From positions 7,192,001 through 7,256,000 of the forward strand of contig NC_064443.1 of NCBI RefSeq assembly GCF_023343835.1: a DNA stretch of 64,000 nucleotides, written 5' to 3'. Positions 35,990 to 47,890 of this stretch are shown piece by piece (position 1 is the stretch's first letter; each line of letters starts with the position of its first letter). Position numbers and translations under genes: made by a program. Below the pieces are notes generated by a model, which was not told where the DNA came from, made no database searches, and saw only the letters and a list, made by a program, of their open reading frames with translations. The stretch comes from Lagopus muta (taxonomy: Eukaryota > Chordata > Aves > Galliformes > Phasianidae).

Positions 35990-36572
35990 CAGAATCACAG
36001 ATTTTTCAAGTTTGGAGTGGGACCTCTGGAGGGCATCTAGTCCAATCCCCCTGCTCAAGCATGGACACACTGACTGGGCTCCATATGCCCATGTCCAGCT
36101 GGATTTTGAAGATCTCCAAGCAGGGAGACTCCACAAGCTATCTGGGCAACTTGTGACAGTGCTCCATCATCTGCACATCACAGAACTGCTTCCTCATGTT
36201 TTGGTCATGCCTCTTGTGATCCATTTTGTATGTGTTGCCTCATATCCTAGCATCACCAAAAAGGCCTGGCTCCATCCTCTCTGCACCCTCCACTTGGGTG
36301 TTTATACACTTTGATAAGATCCTCCCTGAGTCTTCTCCAGGCTGAAGCTCTTCTCCAGTCTAAGCTCTCTCAGCCTCTCCTTTTTGGTGACTCTACATTG
36401 GACTCTTTTCAGTATGTCCATGTCTGTCTCTCTTGTACAGAACTCTGGACATTCACCCTTTTGGGGCCTCACCAGTGAGTTGGTAGGAAGGATCACTTCT
36501 TTCCTACTTTTCCTCATGCAGATGAGAATATCATTAGCTGCCTTAGCAGTGGGAACTCACTGCTGATTCATC
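35990..36572 (-). mobile_element. CR1 LINE 3' fragment, about 580 bp, minus orientation
   Basis: The plus strand is the reverse complement of CR1 3' sequence: AGAATCACAG at the left edge, GGCATCTAGTCCAATCCCCC, CTTCTCCAGGCTGAAGCTC, CTCTCAGCCTCTCC and TTTGGGGCCTCACC. The overlapping 114- and 71-codon frames are shadows of the repeat. It is the longest CR1 piece in the window. Confidence 0.93.
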
Positions 36573-36750
36573 CTCCCTGCTGTTAAGTCATGTATGTTGG
36601 TTACCTGCTGTTTTAGTTTAGTTACCTGATACTTCTTATTTAGAGAACTAGATGAAAACAAGGGCAGAAATTAGGAGAATTTCTTGGGCGGTGCACCTGT
36701 CACAGAGAAGGAGCGTGATTCTCTGAGAAGTGAAGTGTGTTATAAAACAA

Positions 36751-36850
36751 ATGGACGTGGTTTAGTGGCGAAATATTGATAGCAGGTGAATGGTTGGACT
36801 GGATCCCTTTGGAGGTCTTTTGCAAATACGGTGATCCTATGATTCTATGA
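36751..36850 (+). repeat. CR1 LINE 3' end, plus orientation
   Basis: Reads ATGGACGTGGTTTAGTGG, ATGGTTGGACTGG, GAGGTCTTTTGCAA, then two octamer units CCTATGATTCTATGA. It lies only about 180 bases from the oppositely oriented CR1 at 35,990-36,572. Confidence 0.88.
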
Positions 36851-39800
36851 AATATGAATCATATTGTGGTGTCTACTGCTTAGGGGCATCTCAGGAGTAT
36901 CCTGAATGCTGTATGCTTGCAAACACTTGGGTGAGATACGTTCATTTTGGATTATTAATCCAAAGTTATTAATATGTATGATGATATATATGTTAACTAA
37001 GATGTAGTTTTTGCATGTAGACAACAACGTGTCCTGTATACTTCACCAGAAGCACAACATTGCTGATGCAGTAGGACTAGTTTTTAAATTGCTCAGAGCC
37101 ATAGCTGTAGTAAAATCGTAAGTTTTTAACATATTGAGATATAAGCACACAGTCTATCTTATACTAAGTTTTTAGTGTTCATAATTACAGACTTCTGGAA
37201 AATAGAACTGTTGGCTTTCTGTGGAAATTTGTTTTTGGATTTATTCAGTTATAAGCATATGCTGAGAGTGCTGTGCCACGTTAGCATTCTTATCATTCTG
37301 AATTTTGAAAGACTTGTACTTGAGCTACAGTGATATGAACATGATGTGATGATTCAGTGGAGATGCAAGTTTCTCTAAATATAGGACATGTTTTCTATTG
37401 CTTTTCTTGGTTTCATTTTGCTTCTGTAAAATGATTTTTTTTTCTCTTATATTGCTATCTATATTTTCAAAAATACTTGACGTATATTTCAAACATATGG
37501 AAAAATAAATAAAATATCGTTTTGATCAACGCTTAGAAGAGAAACAAAGTTTCTATTATCTAGATTGCATTTTTGTTATACTTCGGGCTGAAAATAAGTC
37601 CTTTAACAGTATATGTGGACTGAAAGTTCATGTTTCTCTAGCCGTTTTCTTAGTTCCTCAGTATTCTGAGTGGATTTTTAGTGGATCTCAGTGAGTACTG
37701 AGGTAAGAGATTGAATTCTGAAATTTGAAATCTGATTTGAAATCTACTGATTGGTACCTAAATGTAATGCCATTCAGAAGGTTAAATATCAGTATGTCAT
37801 ACTGAAGCAAACTATTTCTATGGTATAGACATGGGCGTCTGAGCTTGTAAACTCTACTCTTCTCTGTTTAAATTCCATGTTTTTTTCCTTCTGGAACATC
37901 TACTTTTTTTCTGTTGTAATCTTTGTCAGATGTTGACAATGACACGTTGTTAACGACCTTCTGAAGAGGCTTAAATATGCATAACTGAAATTAATGTATT
38001 AGGATGACCATGACTTTAAATCCAGATGCTTTGTGAGTGCCTCTTTACCGAATATTTATGAGTCCAGAGATGAAAACTAAATGGAAAGAGAGCAGCTTGA
38101 GTTTGCACAGAAGTAGACCTGGGCAGAAATTATCTCATAAAACCCCATTCTATTAGAAAAAGGTACATTGTTAAATCAATATTATATGAAAACTTTTATT
38201 GTAGGCCTTTTGCCTCTGACTGTTCAGATTTGTCACAGAGTTGGAGACTGAGCAGATCCAAGACTTGTCCTCGTCTATATCTTCCCATGGTTTCCCTTGC
38301 ATCAGTGCTGATGATCATGTGGCTGAAGGGATAACGTTTGCCAAATCAGCAAGTTCATCTGACGTGTCACACAGCCACATAATAGCTAATATCTGAGCCA
38401 GCTAAGGGGATGGATTCATATAGCTGTGAATATTAATGAAGACTGCACTTGCCCTTCTGGCTGTTGTTTTCCAGAAGTTTTAATGGTGAAATGTTAGCTC
38501 AGGCTCCATAATTCATTACTTCATTATTATTATTGTTACTGCACAAACGGTTAAAATGTTAATATTACAGTGGCTCTGTTTTAGAAAAAAACTTAAAAAT
38601 AATAATGCTACATTTAGTACATTTTTTTTCTAGTTTTGTTAACAAATATTTTGAAATGTTTGAATATAATATATATATTCAAATGATATATATTATATAA
38701 TCAGTATATTTATATATAAATGTATATATATAATATATGAATATTAGAATAAGACGATGCACAGCAAATATTTTCTGAATTTTAAGTTAGAATTACAGAA
38801 TGGCCCAGGTTAGCTTATTAGCTCTTGAAAGAAAGCTTTGAGAATACAAACAGAATCCTCACCAGTGTGATGGCCATTAAAAAGCTGACAACCTACATAG
38901 TAATCATATATTTTTAAGGAAGTGGATTTTCTCCTTACCCAATCACCACAAAATTTACGATGAGCTTCTGAGCCAGATCTAGAGCAGGAGTTCTAGGGAC
39001 TGAGAACCCATTGCTTAGGATCAAATCATGAATGCTTTGTACCTGTTGTTGTTTATTCCTATCGTTGATCATGTTTACATTTTTCCTATGAAGGGTTTTA
39101 TAGCAAGGGATAAATTTATGATTTTTGGTCTTCTATAGTTATTTCTTCAGCAGTAGGTGTGAACTGAAAGGGTACTCATTTGATATACATTTTTGGGCAT
39201 ATGCAGGCAGTTCTGTTCAAGTTTGAAGAGAATGGGAGAAGAGAAAAAGGAGGTTAAAAATACTGCGAGCATAAGACATGAAGATTTCCCCTATTTTTCT
39301 CTAAATACATATTTATCTGTACCAGTTTTTTTAATACTTGAATACTTGAATCTTCAGTATTTGGCTTCATTTTTCTATTTGCAGTTGTGAAATTGCCTCA
39401 TATGCTAAAACCTTGCCAAAAAGGATATAGACATCCTTCCCATAAGTAACATATGTAGATGAATGTAAATTAATTTAATTGTATGAGAGGTAGTTGCCTT
39501 TTGGTGAAGCTTCCTCTGTAAACTTGCAGTGTATATTAATCACATTTCTTTGACTCTCCAGCAGTTAATCTGTTGTAATTCTCTCATATCTTTTGTGGTA
39601 AGCTTTTTTTCTTTTGTCAGAAATAATTGCTCTTAAAATAATGTACTGCTCTAAAATATTCAGATCATCCAAGGTGAATTCTTTTGTGATGATGCAACCT
39701 GATACTCTGATGAAAAACTGTAGATGTGGCATTTTACACATTAGGGAAAAACAGGCTGACTGTGTGAGAAAAGGAGGGGTGAGTCAGAAGAGGGAGAGAT

Positions 39801-40242
39801 GAGTGACCTTTTCCTTTTTTGTTCTACACGTTCATCTCATACGTGGGAAACATAGTCATCGTTTCAAGAGGATATAAAGTCACCAGCTAATTAATTCAAT
39901 GTAATGTAGAAATGATTTCTGAAGTGAATAAACAGCATTTGAAAAAAATAATTGGGATTAAGAACTTTAACAATAGTGGTTTGTATGTTATCAACAAATA
40001 ATGTCACACCAACATTACTATAAATCAATTATTTCAGTTTTCAGTCAAAAAGTCGTCTGCTCTTTGTTCAGGAGCAAATTAAAATGAATGCCAAGTGGGT
40101 CTGCATTTTCTTAAATTCCTTTTCAATGGAATAATTCTTTGCCATCAACAAGATAATTGTGACATCCCAGAATGGACTTAGTTGTGTAAAAAGAAAATCC
40201 AGTCAAACTAATTGTACGAAAAGGCTGAAGCCAGATTCTTTT
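36851..40242. other. Intergenic with AT-rich palindromic tract
   Basis: No exon recognised. The stretch 38,659-38,740 is almost pure A/T, with a perfect 10-bp inverted repeat (38,659-38,668 and 38,674-38,683). The block at about 38,215-38,560, just left of it, has mixed composition with sites such as TGACGTGTCA and looks like a candidate regulatory element, without proof. Confidence 0.5.
38659..38740. repeat. AT-rich palindromic microsatellite
   Basis: The tract begins with a perfect inverted repeat, TTTGAATATA and TATATTCAAA around a 5-base spacer. It continues as interrupted (AT)n to about 38,740. Such tracts extrude cruciforms easily and vary in length. Confidence 0.8.
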
Positions 40243-40520
40243 CACAGAATCACAGAATCACAAGGTTGGAAACGACCTGCAAGATCATCCAGTCCAACCA
40301 CCTCCCATTCCTATCAGTGCCACAAGCTACTAAACCATCTCTCGTAGCTCCTCATCCAGGCACCTCTTGAACACTGCCAGGGATGGCGACTCTACCACCT
40401 CCCTGGGCAGCCATTCCAGTGCCTGACCACTCTCTGGGAGAAAAAGTTTCTCCTAATATCCAACCTAAACCTCCTCTGGTATAACTTCTTGCCATTTCCT
40501 CGGGTCCTACTATTTGCCTG
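40243..40520 (-). mobile_element. CR1 LINE 3' fragment, about 275 bp, minus orientation
   Basis: Begins with two CACAGAAT units, then AGGTTGGAAACGACCTGCAA, GATCATCCAGTCCAACCACC, CACCTCTTGAACACTGCCAG, and GGCAGCCATTCCAGTGCCTG. The high match to the usual CR1 3' region suggests a comparatively young copy. Confidence 0.93.
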
Positions 40521-41491
40521 GGATAATTTTGTGATAATAGGTTCAAAAGTTGGTCTGTCTGAATGTGAACCAATCCTGAACGTTTGACTGTGCAATGATC
40601 CTACCCTAATTTGCAAACATCTGGAGTACCTGTGACAACAGAGATAGCTTACACTGGAAAATATTAGAAAGAAGTTATCTGGAACCACCTTTTTATAGAT
40701 TCATACAGAGCGATATCTTAATGCATGATGAATGATCCTAATGATTAGGAACAAGTGTCCTTTTTTCTTGCTGAAACTTCAAAAGAAAGACTGTGACTGG
40801 ACTTGTATTAAACGTGGCCTCCAAAAATATTCTTTAGGATTTTCTCAACTGTTCAACCTTTAAGAGAGGATGTAATCTAAGTTCCTCATTTATTAATAAA
40901 ATGTTATGGGAGACCTGTATTAAAGTCTTAGATAAATAAAAATCTATCACATTTACAGTTCTCTCATGTCCATCAGGTCCCAGCTTCCCTACACAGGAGG
41001 AACGTGACTACCCTGTGATTTTCTTATATCAAAGATGCTGTCAGCAAAGTAATTGTCTAATTCTGAGATTAATGCATTCATCATGTTTGTTTATGCTAAC
41101 TTCTGTATTCAGCCAAAAGTAAGCTACTTGTCCTTTTTCAATAGATAAGTTCTGTTTCCACTCATGATGTTTTCAATGGCATTTTCCTGTATAAGTTTTG
41201 GATAGGCAACATAGGGGATGTTTTAAAGAAGGCATTTAGTGTGAGGAAGTCAATATGTAGAAAAAAAATTGCAAAACATTTGAGGTATCAGAAACTTCAA
41301 GGTAAATTGAGGAAGCCTACTATCTTGGTATGTTTCATCACGATTCCAGAGCATAAAGTAGCATAAATTAAATGATTTTTTGCCTTAATCCAATTTAGAA
41401 TTGTTACTCAAATCACTGCCAGTAAAACCTCCACTGTGTAACTGTAAATGTTTTGGCTGTGGACTATTTTGCAATATCATTGCAAAATTGA
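40521..41491. other. Intergenic, no feature seen
   Basis: AT-rich, without recognisable exon or repeat. Confidence 0.55.
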
Positions 41492-41698
41492 TTTAGGTTA
41501 GATATATGGAAAAAATCTTTTGCACAGGGAGTGGTGAGGCATTGGAACAGGTTGCCCAGTGATGTGGTTGATGCCCTGTCTCTGGAGACTTTCAAGGCTG
41601 GATAGGTCCCTGTGGTGTCCCTGTTCATTGCAGCAAGGGAATTGGACTAGACGGCCTTCAGAGGTCCCTTCCAATTCTGCAAATTCTATGATTCTATA
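41492..41698 (+). mobile_element. CR1 LINE 3' fragment, plus orientation
   Basis: Contains GAGTGGTGAGGCATTGGAAC, AGGTTGCCCAG, CTGGAGACTTTCAAGGCTGG, ATTGGACTAGACGGCC and GAGGTCCCTTCCAATTCTGC, followed by ATTCTATG units at the 3' end. Antisense frames here are shadows. Confidence 0.92.
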
Positions 41699-44416
41699 TG
41701 TGAAAATCATTTGATACAAATTACAAAAAGAAATCCATACGTATGCTGATTTCCGAAAAAGTCTTGTAAACATGCGTAGTTGAGAATGCTGGAAATTGAA
41801 TTGGAACGTGTGTGAACATGCTGGGTTTTGGCTGATGTTCCGTTACTTGGTTTATGGTCACTGCTAGGCTTACGTAAAGGTTAGGTTAAATCTTGTTACT
41901 GTTCTAAAATCTACCTATGTAAAATTAGAGTAGAAGTGAAGCATGGCTAAGGGGCTGCACACGTGAATAAAATGTCATTCTTGAATGATCTTATGAAAAA
42001 ATGTATGTTCTGTTGGATGTATATGCTCTGTTAGTAATGATCCTTCCTCCTCATGTGGATTTCTGATGTTACATTGGTTGAATACAATAAGAATATAAAT
42101 GCACATAACACAAACCTTTGCAAATAAAGCTTTGAGATACTTCCAATTAGTATTTTTTCCTTAATAGTTGCATCCTTCAAACAGTTGAAAATCTAGCTTA
42201 AGAGCAATTCGTAGCGATACTCTCTGTTAAACAGTTTACACAGATAGATTCCAGTGATTTTATAAAGGAAATTGCTATCATAATGTTGCCTGTATTCTCT
42301 TAGTAGTTTTTCCCAAGGTGTGTGTATTGTTGAAGAACTCCTGTGAGATTCAGAATTCTTGGAGAAGCCATTGATACATATAAGTATGTGTCTGTGTACC
42401 CATACACCTGCACACAATATGCACTGAGATATCCAAGGCATCTGAAATATGTCTGAATAAGTTATTAGACCTTTCATATGGTATTAATCTGACTAGCTTG
42501 AATGTTTGATTTAGAAGAACTTGATGAATTTATCATATTGATAAATGCATTTTCCTTTTATGTGGATGTTTTGTATCCATAGGGAAATACATGAGGTTGC
42601 CAGGGTAACCATGAATTTTTCTGAAGTTCTAGGATGAGCAAATATTTCAATAACTTTATGGCTTTGTATGGTGTGAAAAGTATTCTATTTATGGTCATTT
42701 TGACAAATTCCAGGATAGAGGGCATCAAGTATCCCTTATAACTAGGTATGTACTGACTAGGTCATAGAATCTCTATCAGACAGGTGATGGTTTTGCTTTG
42801 AAAGTTATTTAACAGACAAATCTGATAGAGTCTGCCTGACTTTACTTTCTCTGAACGAGGTTAACTTGCTCTGAACTCAGCGTATTGCAGCCAGCAGAAA
42901 TGTGAGCAGATCCCAGAGCTGCTCTGATGGTTTGCAAGAGTGCAGACTGGCTACAATGAGCAACTGGTGATTTGCCATCTTAAATTACAGAGAAACCACT
43001 TTCATGTATTGAAGTATTTTACTGCTTTTGGAAAAAAGCAAAGAAAACACCAGAGGTGCCTAATGAGAAAGATTGAAAGCCAAAAAATTGTGAGCCTTAA
43101 ATGCATCTTGTGATGGGATTGTCAGTCTCACAACTCTGCTTGGCTGGGAATTAATGGGAAAGCTTTTGCCATGTAAACGAGTTAATGAATGTAAAGACTA
43201 GCTGCTACCAATATCCATAATCATAGCTACTGCTGTAGATCTTACTGATGTTCTTAATTCTATGAAGGTAATTAAACTTTCCAGATCTAAAAATATTTTG
43301 TTTCCCAAAACCGTGTAAGTATTAGCCTTGGAACATTTACATTTGGAAATATGAAGCAAGACAGTGGACATAACTGCATTTGCACATTCTGTGTAAAAAG
43401 GTGAAACCTAGCAATCTTGAAGATGGAAGTTATGATATATCATCACAAACATTTTCCATAGTAGTAAAAATTCAGGTTTAGGAAAGCCAGATTTAATGTA
43501 TTATAAATATTGGCCTTAAATTTTTGTGGTCTTTACAAAACATATTGGTGTAAAGCCACTGCCCAAGTTCATATACATTACTTTATACTGATGAGACTGC
43601 AAATGATTGACTCTGTTTTCGTTACCTTTGGTTGTAATACAATGCTAGTGCAGTTTGGAGCTGTAGACCTAAAATGGCTTTTTTTAAGAGTAGTATTAGT
43701 TACTTTAAAAAAGTGATGCAACTCTAGTAAGAAGGGATTCAAAGCTGTCTGTCATTCTCATCTCTGAGATCTAAGCAAAGTTAAGAATTTTATCTTACTG
43801 CATAATTTAGAAGCCTCTCTCTAGAGGAAGTGAATTCAGCTTTAAGATGTTTAAGACGTTTTAAAAGATTTAAAATGGTGGAGACCTTTGTTTAATTCTC
43901 TTTGGACATCTCAAATCTGCACAAATTAGGAATTAATTTAATAATGTGTTTAAAACCTAAAACTCCATTATAGATGTCTCCTATGCTATTTTGCTTAATT
44001 TTATTTCCTTATTCCTTCTTTTGAGGGATGGAATCTTTTTTTAAATGCTGCCAAGCCGTGAATGACTGATAAAACTTTGCTATTTTGGTGAAATACAACA
44101 TGGCCAATTTGAATAAGGAATATCACATGCTGGTTAAAATGCTCTGGGATGGAGAAGAAGGGGAAAGGAGAAAGGCTGGATATTGGAAGGACTGTGGAAA
44201 CTTTGTTTTCAACTTTGTTTTAACAAAACCATAATAAAATGATTTGCCAAGGTCAAATACTTCATTATAATATTACTTGGAATATTTCTAAAATACTTCA
44301 ATGAAGTTGTGTGCAAGTCTAAAATAACTTCACTCCTCTCGTGAAAGTTTTACAGTGAAATAGAGGATGATAAATCCTTAAGAGAAAGCACATCAGAAAC
44401 AAATCTATAGATCTTA

Positions 44417-44448
<32 letters not shown>

Positions 44449-44642
44449 GCTTATTCTACTAAGAACTAGAAAGACTTGATCAAAAGGGACTTTGTCAATT
44501 TTTTACAGTTTCCTAGCTGGATCTGTGTGACTACATTGGATGGCTATTATTTGCAATGATTTCAGATATTTCAGCACTGAGCAGTCATTGAATGCTGTGG
44601 CAGGTGTTCATGCATTTAATACAGAAATTTACCAAGTATTTG
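41699..44642. other. Intergenic, no gene seen
   Basis: Mostly AT-rich. The block at about 42,820-43,170 is less AT-rich and without repeats, a weak candidate for a conserved element. An (AT)n run of about 11 units followed by a T run lies at about 44,416-44,447. Confidence 0.5.
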
Positions 44643-45370
44643 GGGCTGATCTGAAAGTAATGTTATAATTTTATGGCATTGGCCCACAATGTCAGAGGCA
44701 GATATGGTGGTATGGCAGTAGAGGCTGCACCTTCCCACCAGTATTCTGGGATGTTTTGTTGCTGTGTGACAGATTGCAGTAGAGAGGCAGTCTCACGTAA
44801 TGGTGTCTGTGGCATGGAAGTGTGTAGGAGCAAAGGTGTGAAACTGAATTCCTCCAAGTGGAAAAAATGGCACAAATTCACATTCGTTGATGGTTGCTGA
44901 ACATTTATGGATACCGAAAGGTAAATATTAGCACAGTGAGGTGGTGGCTGGTGCATTTTAGCAGTTGCTAGAACAATGTGAAAGACAAGCCACATTCTGA
45001 ATGACCACATGTAGCTGTCACACCACGAAATGAAGAGTGTCTAGGACTGTCCTACCACACACACCACACAGTCCAGACTTAGTATCTTCCAGCTTCTGTT
45101 TGGGCTGGTGAGCGATGGACTGCAAGGGCAAGTTCTTCCTAGCAATGATGCTGTTGAAGCAGCTGTGATCACAGTGGATCACCTCTGTCAGTGAGTATTT
45201 TTTTTTCAAGCGTGGCAGACTCTTGTTCGTTATCAGCGAAAATGCATAGCCAGTGGTGATCACTATGGTGAAAAATTGTATTTTGTAGCTGAGAATTTGC
45301 TCTATCAAACTGTGTTATTGTGCTGTTTGTGTCAGTTGTAGTTTCTCTTGAGATAAATAGGAGACATTAC
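44643..45370 (+). mobile_element. Galluhop-type mariner with both ends, internally deleted
   Basis: Begins GGGCTGATCTGAAAGTAATG and ends AATAGGAGACATTAC, the two terminal regions. Inside are GGTGGTATGGCAGTAGAGG, CACAGTGAGGTGGTGG, CTGTCACACCACGAAATGAA, and a segment encoding HSPDL, the region around the second catalytic Asp of mariner transposases, soon followed by a stop. At about 730 bp it is near half the size of a full element of this family (about 1.2-1.3 kb), so at least one internal deletion has occurred near 45,050. It is inactive. Confidence 0.9.
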
Positions 45371-46620
45371 TACATAATTACTTCATAATTCCCACCTGTA
45401 TCCACTCCTGAGTCAGATCTTCTCTTGTCAGTGCTTTTCATTGCGTATGTGTTTTACTGTAGTATAAACATTCAACACTAAAGTATGTTGTACTTCTATA
45501 GGATCTTGCTCCCAAGAAATCTCATCATAGTGCATTATCATTAGAATTAAGGTATGTCTAAACAGAGCAGTGGGGTATCATGTGATGAGCCCTGAGCAGG
45601 CTGATAATTCCTGATAAACCAGGAGAGAGTCATAGTTTAGCTTCCATTAATCATCTGATATCTCTTTATCAAGATCAACAAACTTGTGAGATGTCAATAT
45701 AGCTGTGAGATTTGATAGAGAATGTTTTAGGTAATACATTGAAATGTGAGTTGTATGAAATATTGTCCTACTGTATATTTAACAATCAATACCTGTTCTG
45801 TGCCAGTCATATGGAATACTTTTGACAAGTCTCAGCTGAATTGTCCAGAGTTCATAGAAACTGAAATCACTCAAGTTTTCTTTGACTCCATTCTTGTTCG
45901 TGTTATCATTTATTCTTTAGGATTTATGTTTTATGTATAAATACAAATGCCTTTGCTGCTATGCCTAGGCAGGTGCAAAAGGCAAAGTAGAATTAAAAAT
46001 CATTAGAACAGAATGGAGAATTTCCAGCATCTTCCCCAAAAGGAATTTTCTGAAGAGAATAAATTAAAACCACTTATTTCTTCACTAACGTCTTTGTCTT
46101 CTCCCCTATGCCATTTCACACCCAGTCTGTGTTATCTTCTGAGGAGCTAAGCAGCACTGAACTTGTGCAAGAAACTGACAGTGACACAGTGTAGGGTCTG
46201 CATTCCTTTCATCTGGCTCACATCAAGCCATCACTTATCTCTGAGTCTCTCTCTGCCCTGCTCAAATCTTTTTTCAGTTTTATATTAAAGCATTTGAATA
46301 TCATCATCATTTTATGAATATTTTCCAAAGACATATTTAAAACACAGCTAGTGATGCAAGTCTCTTGTGCTTTAGGAAGTGGGTGAGAGTAACTGTGATT
46401 TAATCGGGTTTTCTTTTCCTAACATGCATATTTCCCATCTGTGCATCTTTTTTTCTTTTTCTTTTTTTCCCTCTAGGAGTTTAGCAGGAAGCATAGTGTA
46501 CATTTGAACACTACTAGAGCCAAATAGTTTAGTAATTTCTATTCTGGTCACATCATAAATATTCCTCTGAATGCCTGTGGAACACTTACTAAAGGTGTTT
46601 GGGAACAATATGCACAACTG
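45371..46620. other. Intergenic, no feature seen
   Basis: AT-rich, with T/C-rich tract at about 46,447-46,474. No exon recognised. Confidence 0.55.
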
Positions 46621-46745
46621 GTGATCTTGGAGATCTTTCTTTCCTAACCTTAGTGATTCTGTGAGTGTACACAGTAGTGGTTGGTTGATGGTTGGACTTG
46701 GTCTTAGAGGTCTTAGCCAGCCTTAATGATTCTAGGATTCTATGA
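46621..46745 (+). repeat. Two adjacent CR1 3' ends, plus orientation
   Basis: The first piece (46,621-46,664) has GATCTTGGAGATCTTTC, CCTAACCTTAGTGATTCTGT. The second (46,676-46,745) has TTGATGGTTGGACTTGG, CTTAGAGGTCTTAGCCAGCC, TTAATGATTCTAGGATTCTA. Both end in octamer-type tails and point the same way, about 12 bases apart. Confidence 0.8.
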
Positions 46746-47470
46746 ACTGTGTTGAGTGGAATTGATTTGGAATCACTAAAATACTATTAAGCCAGCATGC
46801 TCATAATTACTTCTCAAGCTTAAAATTTTGCTGTTATCTATAACCATATGGGAGATAGAGATATCTAAGGCTATCAGATATACAGTAATGAACAATGGCA
46901 CTGCATTGCACTTGAAAAGCCAATTTCTCTTATGGATCCCATAGAGGTAAATTAAGAGAGGTCTCATATCTCTCTGTGTTGCATGCACATACAGAAGTGA
47001 CAAAATGAGACACCAAGCCAGAATTAAATATTATAAAATATGAACACCTTGTTCATAGTAAGAGCCAGAACCAAGGAGCAGAACTACGTACATCTGAATA
47101 CCTTAGAAAGGTGAGAGTGTCAACAATAAATTTAAATTTTGTAATGTGGTGACTCTACCAAGGTATAACCTGTAAACAATAGTATGTATCCTTTTTAAAA
47201 TGGCAACTAATTCTATAAAAGTTGAAATAAATTTGAATTTTATTTGATTGGTTTGGGAAATGAAAACAAGGAACATGAAGAATCTCAGACTTGTACAACA
47301 CCAAATATATCTTGGAGAGGTCAGTTGAAATATTCATGTATACAAAAAGATACATTCAAATACTTTTTGATGTTTCCATTCTTGCTTTAATGATTGCAGC
47401 AGATGAATTTGAGAGGAAGCCTTATTTTTTTAGGGGTTGTAACAGTGACTTTGACTAAGGTGTTAGCTCT
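46746..47470. other. Intergenic, no feature seen
   Basis: AT-rich without recognisable gene or repeat. Confidence 0.55.
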
Positions 47471-47534
47471 CACATTTCTTTTACTTTTCTTTTTTACATT
47501 TCTTTTTTAAATTTCTTTTTTTACATTTCTTTTG
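47471..47534. repeat. T-rich tandem repeat, unit near ACATTTCTTTTTT
   Basis: About five imperfect units of 12-15 bases, varying between ACATTTC, ACTTTTC and AAATTTC starts. Confidence 0.8.
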
Positions 47535-47587
47535 CTTTAAAACTGAGAAAAAATAGTAAAATATTTATGTTTAATTCACTGATAACA

Positions 47588-47642
47588 ATCAGGAAAAAAT
47601 CAGGAAAAAATCAGGAAAAAAATCAGGAAAAAATCAGGAAAT
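47588..47642. repeat. Tandem repeat, unit ATCAGGAAAAA
   Basis: Five units of 10-12 bases differing only in the length of the A run, ending ATCAGGAAATC. The homogeneity suggests a recent expansion. Confidence 0.9.
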
Positions 47643-47703
47643 CTTGTTTCAGTGCAGACATCACATTATGGAAGATTTAGGGTAACACACCCATTTAAGC
47701 TTA

Positions 47704-47890
47704 TCATAGAATCATAAGATGCCTTGGGTTGGAAAGACCTTAAAGCCCACCCAGTTCCAACCCCCTGCCGTGGGCTGTGAAGGGCCTTCCAACCTTGCAT
47801 TAAAACCCACCTCCAGAGATGGGGTATCCACGGCTTCTCTGAGCAACCTATTCCATGCTATGGGTAAAGTATATCCTTCTAACATCTGAG
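47704..47890 (-). repeat. CR1 LINE 3' fragment, minus orientation
   Basis: Left edge TCATAGAATCATAAGAT, then TTGGGTTGGAAAGACCTTAA, CAACCCCCTGCCGTGGGC, and CACCTCCAGAGATGGGG, CAACCTATTCCATG. The 77-codon antisense frame is a shadow. Confidence 0.92.

Noticed and set aside
35970-36566. Open frames of 60-114 codons on both strands
   Set aside because: They lie inside a CR1 3' fragment and are shadows of it.
40352-40688. Minus-strand frames of 73 and 98 codons
   Set aside because: Covered mostly by CR1 3' sequence, which is largely noncoding near its end.
45018-45308. 96-codon minus-strand frame
   Set aside because: Antisense to the right half of a decayed Galluhop mariner.
47588-47642. ATCAGGAAAAA array as a CRISPR-like array
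   Set aside because: Units are directly abutting with no spacers, and the genome is vertebrate; it is a minisatellite.
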